Shown here: positions 11,480-20,282 of the stretch, in pieces | Layout: every line of letters begins with the position of its first letter | Position numbering within the stretch: the stretch's first letter is position 1 | Assembly: GCF_003672135.1 (NCBI RefSeq) | Contig: NC_039509.1 | Coordinates: forward strand, 7,822,663-7,886,662 | Length of the DNA stretch: 64,000 nt | Direction of reading: 5' to 3' | Origin: Ooceraea biroi | Lineage: Eukaryota > Arthropoda > Insecta > Hymenoptera > Formicidae | Program-made: the position numbers and the translations under genes | The notes under the pieces: model-generated | Seen by the model: the letters and a program-made list of their open reading frames with translations, nothing else | The model's database searches: none | What the model was told of the DNA's origin: nothing

Positions 11480-12646
11480 GTTACATACGAACCTCGAATT
11501 AAATAACACATCAGCTCAGTTATTAATAAACCACACCAATATGATTAAGGTGCTGGCAACTAGACTACCCAAGATCATGCTGAAACGTTCTGTCGCTGCT
11601 GATGGTTTAAGAAACATTCTGACGCTCAACGTTTGCCATATGGACTCTGTCTACATAGAGTACACACCAGACTTCATATTATATCCTAAAAATGAGAAAC
11701 CATTATTCAAGAGAATTTTTCAGAAAACATGCGATGCACAAGTAGTTTACGCATAACTTACCGTCGATGATAAATGCCGGACTCACAGCTGTACTATAAT
11801 TGATGGTTGAGTTTATGCATATTTCTGTAAAATTGTATCTACCCATCCATGCGAGGCGGTTTTTGTGACAAGTCCTTTCATTCATGTCGCTGAGTTTCTC
11901 GCCAGTCAGCAAGGCTAGAAGCTGTCCAGTTAACGTCGTCGCGGCATTGGGTGCTCGGTGCACACCGACGTAGTGGCAAAATCTGATTAATCAATTTAGC
12001 ACCGGATGTCGAGGCTGCATGAAACCGAGTGCATTTAGCACTTTGGATGTAGCAATATAACATTTCTGCGATGAGATCTTCCAGCGGTATCGGCAGATCG
12101 GCAGACTGCGGCGCTGACTCGCCCGTCACTATCATTTCTAAAACATTATACACGAAAATCTCAATAATGAAAAATGCATAAAACGTATATCGAAATCGAA
12201 CAGATTGTGTACCTATTAAAACCAAGATTTTCGCCGTCGTCCAAGATATTGTTGTAGTATCGATTTTTAAATTTTTTTCCATGATTGATTATAACAACAG
12301 TCGTTAGACTGGGCCTCGCCTCCAGAAAACTTTGCACAGATGTAGGTGGTACGCTATCATCTAGAATCGATGCATTCAACACTTTACTCAAACGATCTGT
12401 GGTATCATCTTTACTGCTGCTATAGAGAACTATTTTCCCTTTGCCCAGTTGGTCGAACTCGATCACACTCTTGATATCATCCAACTTCAGATTAATCCCA
12501 CCGAGAGCGTTAAAATTGTTCTGCTTCATATTGTAAATCATACGACTTGATCCTATGTAATGCCTTTCCTTAAAAGGATAACTTTTTAAAACAGGCCATC
12601 GATAAACCATATGGATTACGTGTGCAATATCAACTCTCAATATCAT
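11480..12646 (-). pseudogene. Nct: Nicastrin (gamma-secretase subunit) 3' gene fragment, captured by a transposon
   Basis: Nicastrin is the large glycoprotein subunit of gamma-secretase, with an M28-peptidase-like lumenal domain and one C-terminal membrane helix. Read on the minus strand, the fragment gives HYIGSSRMIYNM, SVPPTSVQSFLEAR, KKFKNRYYNNILDDGENL, then GESAPQSADLPIPLEDL. After an intron comes TESIWQTLSVRMFL, followed by a hydrophobic helix (about MILGSLVASTLIILVW) and ADVLF. These track the second half of animal nicastrin in order. It is a pseudogene: a stretch before VLEMIVTGES is missing, the frame shifts near 11970, a tryptophan codon is now TAG before TES, and a TGA follows the helix. 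An intron with GTAAGT and TTTTAG sites remains, so this was a DNA-level copy. Confidence 0.82.
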
Positions 12647-13021
12647 AGAAGGAAAACTGTCAATAGAATTTCAGGGAACAGTGGCGCCTTTTTCTTTAAC
12701 ATGAGGAACTAAAATCTATATTCCAGCTAACTACCGAGTAATAAACATTTAATTACAATTAACTGAGGGACTCACAAACCTTTTTAATCACACTTCATTA
12801 CTCTACAAACAAAATACAAACGATTCCATACAAAAATATCGTTTGAAGTTATTCCGGCTAATCTGTTTCGGCTAAATACGTTAAGCAAAAATAATTAATT
12901 AATTACAATTAACTGAGGAACTCACAAACCTTTTTAATCACATTTCATTACTCTTCAAACGAAATACAAACGATTGCATATAGCAGTTCCTTAAAATTAC
13001 GTTCAATTCCGGTCAAGTGTA
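12642..13021. repeat. Right inverted arm of the 7.6 kb element
   Basis: This is the inverted copy of 5449-5829 with only scattered differences. The nicastrin-like open frame begins immediately inside this arm. Confidence 0.85.
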
Positions 13022-13023
13022 TA

Positions 13024-13791
13024 TGAATCTACTGCTACACTACATGCAGGCAACTGTGAATCATTCCGTGAATATCCTATGTCTTCAAACCCTATGACTT
13101 TATCTATTGTGATATTGTAAAATAAGTGTGCTTTCAAAGACATTTCATCTATACAAAGTATGCAGTATTTATTAATTTCTGGCAAATGATCAATCTTAAG
13201 TTTTAATATTTGAAATACGTTTTCCTGTAATCCTGGACATATATAACAATTTTGTGTAAATCTTTTTAGAGTTGCACAGCTAGGTAAACAAAATAATTTC
13301 GATTTATTTCTTAAATCTTTATATACTTTGGGACTTGTAAAATATATGGATAAACAATATTGTATGAATGAAGCACTATCATATCTTCTACCTTTTGCAT
13401 CCTTTTGAAAGAGACGTACTTGCATTTTTAAAAATTCAGATGTCTGTTTTGGAAAATATTTATTGAGTAGGATATCTAATGTATTAATATCTTCCTTTTT
13501 CGCTTTTTTTGCTTGTAATTCTGATTCCAAATTGGATATCTTTCTTTTATATCCTCGTTTCTGTTGATAAAGATGTACTTTTCGTGGAGATTTAGTGGAT
13601 AGTGACAACGGTGTTTGTGTTCCTACTTCTAATACTTTTACTATTGTTTTGTCTGTATCTATTATATCCAGATCCCTTTCATTGAATATAGCCATATTCA
13701 ATACAGTAGTTTCTTTTTCTGTATTTTCAATATTTAAGCTGTTTATGCACTGTGTTTCTGAATTTGAGCTACTTGAACATTCTTTGTCTGT
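13024..13791 (-). pseudogene. P-element transposase P1, N-terminal half after the THAP exons
   Basis: After a TTTTACAG acceptor near 13792, the frame runs through an acidic linker, a basic and coiled-coil-like stretch (KRKISNLESELQAKKAKKED), and the start of the RNase-H-like fold. CILCIDEMSLKAHLFYN holds the first catalytic aspartate, followed by DKVIGFEDIGYSRND. The open frame ends only because the 7.6 kb element is inserted after DSY. Continuation is found at 5446 downwards. Confidence 0.85.
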
Positions 13792-13834
13792 AAAATGATA
13801 TATATTAGATATACTGTTATTCTATAATGTTATT

Positions 13835-14404
13835 GTATTATTTGTGAAAATAATTCACCATTATTTTGTACAATATAACTTGGAACGGCATGTGGTTGCA
13901 ATCTCGTCTTCTCATAATTCAAAAACATATTTGCGAAATGGAGTTTGCATACTCTATAACCATTATAAAGCTGTATGGCTGTCTTTGAAAGTAATTCTTC
14001 TCAATCACAGGCTGATACCCATAATTTTGTTCTATAAGCAATAGTCTTTATGTTTATATGTTTTCCAAATGTTTTTTATATAACAAGTAAATTTATCATG
14101 CTTGAGGTTGTATTAATAAATACGTAGAAAAATATTATTTTATTAATTGTTTTACCTTATAGAATATTTAAAAATTAAATCAAGCTCAACTTCAAATGCA
14201 AAGATAATTTTAAAATCGGTCTAATATTTGACCACTTCTCAAATAATCTTACAAATTATAGTACATGGAAAAATGTAATATAATAAACTAACCTTTCTAT
14301 ATCCTTTGGAAATCGAAACAAAGTTTCTTTTATTCCTCGTTTCTCACTGCTTGCACTTTGGCAGCTTTTAAAGGAACAACGATATCCTCCTCTTTCGTTT
14401 ATGC
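13835..14404 (-). pseudogene. P1 transposase THAP DNA-binding domain (two exons)
   Basis: The first exon (about 14404-14297) gives GGYRCSFKSCQSASSEKRG then ETLFRFPKDIE, with the first two zinc-binding cysteines. It ends at a G|GTTAGT donor. The second exon (about 14035-13835) gives LYNGYRVCKLHFANMFLN, holding the C-x2-H pair and the AVPS motif that closes a THAP finger. A TGA interrupts the second exon upstream of the cysteine. The expected start codon reads ATA (before AACGAAAGAGGAGG), suggesting start loss. These exons lead into the transposase at 13791. Confidence 0.72.
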
Positions 14405-14799
14405 TGAATTCACTAATTGTTTTTACAATTACACAAAATATATCGTGGTATATACACTTGCTTTCTTCTGCTTTCAAAGTAACAGATGGAGGTTATATCA
14501 CAGCTACTGCTGGCTACTGCTCACATATGTTTAGAGCCGCCATGTTATTGGTTGTGCGATTCGGTCATGCGCGAGAGACAATTATTAGTACGCGTTTTCG
14601 CAGAGTGAGCCTACTGTTCTTTCCATTGACATAGAAATATATGGACGGAGCCTATGCTACGAACTTAGGCAAGGGGGGTTCTGAGATTTGCGGTAAGGAG
14701 AGGCTGTTGGCAAATCGGGCGAGTTCGGCTGTTCTCGACATCGCCCGAATGATACTCGATAAAGTTTTGTAAAGTTGTGATACTGAAATTACATGTACG

Positions 14800-14903
14800 A
14801 TGAGTTATTGTGTTGTGTCGGAATGTAGCAATCGTATTAATGCAAAAAGGAAAAATTGGCAACAACTTATGAAAGAAAATGATCCGAAAATTTCTTTTCA
14901 TCT
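14800..14903 (+). pseudogene. THAP-domain first exon, left arm
   Basis: The exon starts at ATG and gives MSYCVVSECSNRINAKRKNW, then KENDPKISFHL, ending at a GTAAGT donor. The paired cysteines and the ISFHL stretch are those that open a THAP zinc finger in P/THAP9-type transposases. The rest of the gene is missing. A mirror copy at about 15563-15455 has lost one base after the first cysteine, so only the left copy keeps the frame. Confidence 0.65.
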
Positions 14904-15138
14904 GTAAGTAAAATACATACAATTGTAGGTTATACACAATGCCGGTAAAACGATTTGACTATATATACATAGTTCATTCATATATTTAAGAATAATAACA
15001 TATATGATTTGACTATATATATATATATATTTATTTATTATTAAATATATGAATTAATAAAAACTAAATGAAAAACTGTTATTGAACAATTGTTCATATG
15101 AATATAATAATAAACAAGCCAAAATTCTTTCTTAACAC

Positions 15139-15341
15139 CGCCAGTAGATAATTTCAGTAAATGAGTACGATTAATATTCGACACAACTGGCTATAATTAT
15201 TTTTATTAGAACGACGTTTCGACCATACGGGATGTGGTCCTCTTCAGTAGGTGACAATGTTACATTTAAATTACGTTAAAAATATAATAATTAAATAAGA
15301 TTGTCTTTCGGTGCCACCATTAATCGGTCTAGGTGTATAAT
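15139..15341 (-). mobile_element. Short retroelement insert (Penelope-like tail) with 24-bp target duplication
   Basis: The 203-bp insert is flanked by an exact 24-bp direct repeat beginning CAAGCCAAAATTC (15115-15138 and 15342-15365). Such a long duplication points to target-primed insertion. It contains the block ACGACGTTTCGACC...GGTCCTCTTCAG, which on the minus strand has hammerhead-like core motifs, as reported for Penelope-like elements. No coding part remains. Confidence 0.6.
15211..15247 (-). ncRNA. Hammerhead-ribozyme-like core (candidate)
   Basis: On the minus strand the sequence reads CTGAAGA, then a stem GACC...GGTC closing an 11-nt loop, then GAAAC. CTGANGA and GAAA separated by a closed stem II are the conserved core of hammerhead ribozymes. 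I could not draw convincing stems I and III, so cleavage is not claimed. Confidence 0.4.
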
Positions 15342-15585
15342 CAAGCCAAAATTCTTTCTTAACACAATAATAATAAATTTAAATAATAATAAACACATAA
15401 CAATATCTGAAACGTTTTACCGGCATTGTGTATAACCTACAATTGTATGTATTTTACTTACAGATGAAAAGAAATTTTCGGATCATTTTCTTTCATAAAT
15501 TGTTGCCAATTTTTCCTTTTTGCATTAATGCGATTGCTACATTCGACACAACACAATAACTCATCGTACATATATATATATATAT

Positions 15586-15596
15586 CGGTTTCGCCA

Positions 15597-15640
<44 letters not shown>

Positions 15641-15652
15641 TGGCGAAACCGA
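15586..15652. repeat. (TA)n hairpin
   Basis: CGGTTTCGCCAGTG is followed by about 35 bp of TA repeat and then CACTGGCGAAACCG. The inverted flanks enclose the TA run and would form a perfect hairpin stem. Confidence 0.85.
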
Positions 15653-16516
15653 ACATACCCGAACAGCCGAAGTTACACGAAGTGCCAGTGCTCTCCCCTT
15701 ACCGCTAATCTCAGCTTCCCCTCGTAAAAGGCTCCGTCCATATATTCCTATGTCAATGGTTCTTTCCTATACTGTGGTATAACTATAGTATGTTCGCTCT
15801 GTGCTTTTCTCCGTTTCGCGTCGATCCTTTCTGCGCATCGCCATTTTTTTTTGGTAGCGACCAATGAGACAATTGTTGCATGCAGTAGTGTAAAATCTAA
15901 GCTTCTAATTGATATGCTTGCACAACCGCCATATAGTTAGCAGACAAATATGATAAATCTTTTGTTTTATTGCAATCGTTTGGGAATCATTTGGGAAAGT
16001 TTAGGAAACAACTTTTAGAGTTTAGGAAATAATAGTTTTTTAATAATTAATGAAAATTAGTTGAGTGTATAGTTAGCAAACATTATTCCAAATAATTTTC
16101 TTTTTCGCTTCTTTCAACGCCAAATCATTTGGGAAATGCGCCTGTAATGTTTTTAGAGTTTGGGAAATAATAGTTTTTTAATCATTAATGAAACTTAGTT
16201 GAGCGTATAGTTATGATTCCAAATAGTGTTCTTTTTCGCTTCTTTCAACGCCAAATCATTTGGGAAATACGCCTGTAATGTTTTTACAGTTTGGGAAATA
16301 ATTATTGCATCTCCAAATAAAGTTTCATGTCATCAACCAGACTTCAAGCCAAAACGCTAGGGATTTTTTGACCATACCCTATATAATGGAAAATGTTTAT
16401 AATCTTCGATATATCTCATTGTTTTCTAATGTTTTCTATTGCAACATTTGGGAATCGTTTGGGCAAGTTTAGGAAGGCACTTTCACAGTTTGGGAAGAAA
16501 TAATTTTTATAATTAA

Positions 16517-16700
16517 GGGGATCCTGAAGTGACTAGTGAAACAGTGTTGCCATTTGCACTCATACACATACAAAAATTACAGTTGAAATGCTTTTTATAA
16601 AAATTTCGCAATTTGTACACACAAAAATTGCGGCGGCCACCACTCGGGATAAAATAAAGGAATATAATGAAGCTTTTCGAAGTGACTTTGGAAGCATAAT
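16517..16700. mobile_element. One arm of a TTAA-inserted MITE
   Basis: TTAA (16513-16516) is followed by GGGGATCCTGAAGTGAC and about 180 bp that match an arm of the complete copy at 40079-40453, including GGCCACCACTCGGGATAAAA. The second arm is missing or rearranged. The following bases end in a hairpin GTGGAAGAG...CTCTTCCAC (16801-16851) and an A-run. Confidence 0.6.
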
Positions 16701-17209
16701 AAAAAAGAAAGGTGTATTCTCCTTTACGGAATACAGAATACATATAAACTTTCTTAGTTTAATATTATTAATTTTTTATACTGGGAAAGTATATGCTTGG
16801 GTGGAAGAGCACGAGGGGACGGGCGAAGCCTGTCACCTAGTACTCTTCCACATAAAAAAAAAAAAAACTTTCAGATGACCAAAAGTACTGCGTGGAAGTT
16901 ACAATATAGAACCTTGCTTTGCGTGGAACCTTGCTTCACATGAATTGAAAACCTATTTGGAATTGTACTAATTTGCATTGCAAGTACAATTATGTCTGCT
17001 AACTATACGCTCAACTAATTTTCATTAATTATTAAAAAACCATTACTTCCCAAACTCTAAAAGTGGTTTCCTAAACTTTTCCAAACGATTCCCAAATTAT
17101 TGAAATGGAAAACAATGAGAAATATCAAAGATTATAAACGTTTTTCCATTATATAGCCTATAGTCAAAAAGTCCCTAGATTATTCCCTAGATTATACTGC
17201 ACGTCTGGG

Positions 17210-17429
17210 CAGAGAGAAGCCTGAGAGCGGTCACGCTCGCGTTTTAACTGTAACGCCTCAAACGTGGACATATGCGTTCCACTTGACGCTCCCAACGCTC
17301 GCGGCGTCATTCTATCTTTATTCAATATTCAGTGAGCAATAAAGACAGAATCACTTCAATCACTTCAATGTCCACGTTTGAGGCGTTACAGTTAAAACGC
17401 GAGCGTGACCGCTCTCAGGCTTCTCTCTG
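17210..17429. mobile_element. 220-bp foldback with CAGAGAG ends and 7-bp duplication
   Basis: The ends CAGAGAGAAGCCTGAGAGCGG and their complement are flanked by GTCTGGG on both sides (17203-17209 and 17430-17436). The arms continue through GTTTTAACTGTAACGCC almost to the centre. The same terminal motif recurs at 27699-30429 and 30733-31138, so this is the smallest member of a family. No coding content. Confidence 0.85.
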
Positions 17430-17725
17430 GTCTGGGTGATGACTTTCAACTCGATTTTGAGGGGAAATCATTATTTCCCAAACTCTGAAAACATTATAGG
17501 CGTATTTCCCAAATGATTTGGCGTTGAAATAAGCGAAAAAGAAAATTATTTGGAATGATGTCTGCTAACTATACGCTTAACTAATTTTCATTAATTATTA
17601 AAAAACTATTATTTCCCAAACTCTAAAAGTGGTTTCCTAAACTTTCCCAAACGATTCCCAAACGATTGCAATATAAAAACAAAAGATTTATCATATTTAT
17701 CTGCTAACTATGCGGCGGTGCTTGC

Positions 17726-18274
17726 ACATTGCGAATTTGCGATACATGTGAAAGATGTTTGTTGGCATCTTAATCTTAAATATTTATTTTATCTTATCTT
17801 AAATAGATAAGGGCTCTATCACGATTTTTTAAGGTCGATATCCTGAAATTAAATGATCAAAAGTTGGCTACCCTAGCAAATTATCTTGCAGGGCAATAAT
17901 GCTCGGCACGTCGCGAAAGGGACGAAGAATATTTATTCGTTGAGCCGGGAAGTTCTCATGAGGCTTATTTACTGGATTTAGCCCCTTAGAATTACTATAT
18001 CTATTCCAATCGCTTCACCTGGCTGATATACGCTTTAAAAACGTGAAAGTAATCCGAAAATGCATCGATGATTTCATCGACTCGAGTCATTATTTTTTCG
18101 AAAGGGATTCATCAGTTGGTCGGAAGATGGACGAAAATTGTCGAAAATGATGACGAATATTTCAAGAATTAAAATATATTTTTTTCTATTAATTAACGTT
18201 TAATTTCTTTTAAAAAGGTAATTTATATTATTATTAATTCGATTATCTTAGATCAGATAACTTTATCTCGAGCG
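17726..18274. other. Upstream region of the reductase gene
   Basis: Unique-looking sequence without repeats or recognisable genes. It probably holds the regulatory region of the downstream reductase gene. No specific binding sites can be called with confidence. Confidence 0.4.
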
Positions 18275-18284
18275 TATATAAAAG
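18275..18284 (+). promoter_or_regulatory. TATA box candidate for the reductase gene
   Basis: TATATAAAAG lies about 210 bp upstream of the start codon at 18496. It would place transcription start near 18305-18315. It is the best match to a TATA element in the upstream sequence, but no initiator was confirmed. Confidence 0.4.
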
Positions 18285-18495
18285 TTCTATCAGAAAAAAA
18301 TTTGTATCTATTCCATATATACAATAGCTTTAAGTGATATCACGTGTGTAATCGCAATCATAATCGTAGTCTTCACATTATCGTGACTGCGTTCCTTTAT
18401 TTCATCGAATCATGACTCAACATTTAACAGCACTAAAGTTCAAACGAAGAACTTGAACGTGTTGACACCCATTCTGTTCCTGTCTGTGATGCAAA

Positions 18496-20282
18496 ATGGT
18501 AAAAGCAAAGAAGTACGTGCTAATCAAGTATTTTGAGGGCGAGCCGAAAGCGACAGATTTGAAATTTGTAGAAGAGGAACTGCCACCTTTGCAAAATGAA
18601 GGTAAAAGAGAAAATTAATTAGCTGTTTAATTAATTTAAAAGATTCCAGTATAAATGAGTAACTTGAATTGAAAAACATATTTTATTCATACGATAAATT
18701 TAAATCTCATTTAGATTTGAATTATCAAAGGTGAAAAAACCGACTAATTACAGATAATAACAGATTATTATTATTACTATATATATAATTAATGTAAGTA
18801 TCAAAAATACACTTGCTTGTTTTTGAATAATACAGTATTACTAAGAACTGATAATGAGAAATAATTTTTGAAGCAATTAATATAGTATTTTAAACTCTTA
18901 ATGTTTTGATCTCTTAATTAGACTTTTATTACTTTTATCAATAGTAAAGGAATATTTATTAGAATATGTGTTCTTCTTTCTTTAGAATTCTTAGTAAAGG
19001 CTGAATATCTTTCCGTGGACCCATACATGAGACCATACACGCAGAACTTTCCACTTGGAACTACGATGATTGGTTCTCAAGTTGCCAGGATCATGGAATC
19101 CAAACATCCAGACTTCCCAGTCGGCAAGAGAGTAATTGGGTATTTGGGTTGGAGAGATTACACGATTGTTGGACCAAGTAATTTCTCTAAAGTGTCGCAA
19201 AATACTCTGTTACCTGTTGGACGGATTGATATTTTACCAGACATAGGTGATCTGTCGCCGTCTCTTGCCCTAGGCGCGTTGGGAATGCCAGGGTAAAATC
19301 TTAAATTTCCATGATTATATCTATGATAATATTACACTTATATATTACGATACACACATACAATTATGTCGAAAAATTACTTCTGTTTATAGCATTACAG
19401 CATACTTTGGCTTAATGGAGATATGTAAACCGAAACCTGGCGAAACGATAGTCATCAGTGGGGCTGCTGGTGCAGTCGGTTCTCACGTAGGCCAGATTGC
19501 CAAGAATCTAGGCCTCACCGTAATCGGCATATGCGGTTCTGACGAGAAGTGCAAATGGCTCACCGACGAGTTGGGCTTCGACGTCGCCATTAATTACAAG
19601 ACCAAGTCAATCGCTAAAAGTCTACGCAAAGCTGCTCCACAAGGGATCGATTGCTACTTTGATAATGCACGTATTCAGATAAAGTATAATTTTGGTATAT
19701 GAATCGCATTTGGCTTACCGGAAAGTCTATGCTAACTCTCTTAGCAATTAAGCTTCAAACGCAAAATTATTTTAAGAATTAATACAAAGTTTTGCGTTAC
19801 CGCGGAAGATTCGTGTGGATTTTTTTCGCAGGATTTCGATGCAAAACTTTGTATTAATTCTTAATGCGAAGTGTTGCGTTTGAATTGTGCTAAGAGGATC
19901 GGTATGGACTTTCCAGTCAACCGAATAATTTCGTTTGTAGGTCGGTGGAGAGACTTCGAGCATAGTTATGTACCAGATGAAGCAGTTCGGTCGAGTAGCT
20001 GTGTGCGGTACCATTTCGAATTACAATTATGACCTCGAACTCTTGCCAAAGTCTACAGATGTGCTGACTGCAATACTAATGCACCGATTGAAGGTAGAGG
20101 GATTTGTCGTATCTCAATGGATGGATCGCTGGACCGAGGGAATTCAACAGAATCTCCAGTGGATTCGCGAGGACAAGCTTCGTTATCGTGAGACCGTAAC
20201 CAAAGGCTTCGAGAACATGTTCGACGCGTTTATTGGCATGTTGCGTGGAGGGAACATCGGCAAGGCAATCGTTCAAGTATAA
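18496..20282 (+). CDS. Prostaglandin reductase 1-like NADP(H)-dependent oxidoreductase
   Basis: Exons 18496-18601, 18986-19292, 19393-19666 and 19941-20282 encode 342 residues, close to the roughly 330-residue norm. The family is a medium-chain reductase that reduces alkenals and ketones with NADPH in the cytosol. Seen: an N-terminal GroES-like part with SVDPYMRPY; the cofactor loop GAAGAVGSHVG at about residues 161-171; and CYFDNVGGETSS joined across intron 3. The C-terminal part has GRVAVCGTISNYN and ends ENMFDAFIGMLRGGNIGK. Introns 1 and 2 are GT-AG. Intron 3 needs a GC donor (AAT|GCACGT) to keep the frame and contains a MITE. The first ATG in the transcript (18490) is out of frame and short; the second at 18496 begins the family's usual N-terminus. 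Confidence 0.92.
19715..19918. mobile_element. MITE inside intron 3 of the reductase gene
   Basis: TTACCGGAAAGTCTATG at the left is mirrored by CATGGACTTTCCAGTCAA-type sequence at the right, and inner arms around CTTAGCA and TGCTAAG continue the hairpin. The same family recurs at 24112-24249. It makes up most of the 274-bp intron. Confidence 0.75.

Larger units (their letters stand above)
5449..13021. mobile_element. 7.6 kb inverted-repeat transposon carrying a nicastrin gene fragment
   Basis: The ends TACACTTGACCGG and CCGGTCAAGTGTA begin arms of about 380 bp (5449-5829 and 12642-13021). TA flanks both sides at 5447-5448 and 13022-13023. Deleting the insert with one TA makes the P1 transposase run on in frame through DSYELAVV, so the borders are exact. 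The inside holds a decayed nicastrin segment directly next to the right arm, a nested 4.3 kb DUF4806 element and a small MITE. No transposase of its own is visible, so it was presumably moved by enzyme supplied from elsewhere. The TA duplication suggests the Tc1/mariner group (inference). Confidence 0.85.
14624..15758. mobile_element. P-like foldback element with two mirror-image THAP exons
   Basis: The ends CATTGACATAG and CTATGTCAATG are inverted, and GTTCTTTC is repeated exactly outside both (14616-14623 and 15759-15766). That gives an 8-bp duplication as in the P superfamily. The arms are about 330 bp and each contains the same THAP-type first exon, so this is an inverted duplication of the 5' end of a P-type element. 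The element sits inside the right terminal repeat of P1. The centre holds a Penelope-like insert and a TA-rich hairpin. Confidence 0.85.
879..15776 (-). mobile_element. P-superfamily DNA transposon P1, carrying several nested insertions
   Basis: The outer ends are inverted. ACAGTATAGGAAAGAAC begins at 879, and its complement finishes at 15775 once the THAP foldback at 14624-15758 is removed. The terminal repeat is at least 30 bp and includes AGTAGGCTCACTC at 896-908 against GAGTGAGCCTACT at 14603-14615. The flanks GTATAATT (871-878) and GTATAACT (15777-15784) fit an 8-bp duplication with one mismatch. A P-type transposase lies on the minus strand, divided by inserts at 4782-5393 and 5449-13021. 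Another insert (1983-3233) lies 3' of the gene. The element is dead: frameshifts, a stop and an apparently lost start. Confidence 0.82.
15917..17725. mobile_element. Large foldback element with internally repeated TTTGGGAAA motifs
   Basis: GCTTGCACAACCGCC near 15917 is mirrored by GGCGGTGCTTGCAC near 17725, and long arms rich in TTTGGGAAA/TTTCCCAAA motifs follow on both sides. The left arm repeats its own block (AACGCCAAATCATTTGGG at about 16120 and 16250). The right arm has been opened by the 17210-17429 foldback. The middle holds one half of a TTAA-type MITE. No coding gene is seen. Confidence 0.65.

Noticed and set aside
11541..11756. Plus-strand open frame beginning MIKVLATRLPK
   Set aside because: It is the antisense shadow of the nicastrin-derived exon with TESIWQTLSVRMFL on the minus strand.
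12136..12207. Possible intron between the first two nicastrin blocks
   Set aside because: GTACAC and TTTTAG could be splice sites, but the frame does not join and VLEMIVTGES reads across the supposed acceptor; an internal deletion fits better.
18489..18491. Upstream ATG of the reductase gene
   Set aside because: Out of frame, and it soon meets a stop; the ATG at 18496 gives the family N-terminus.
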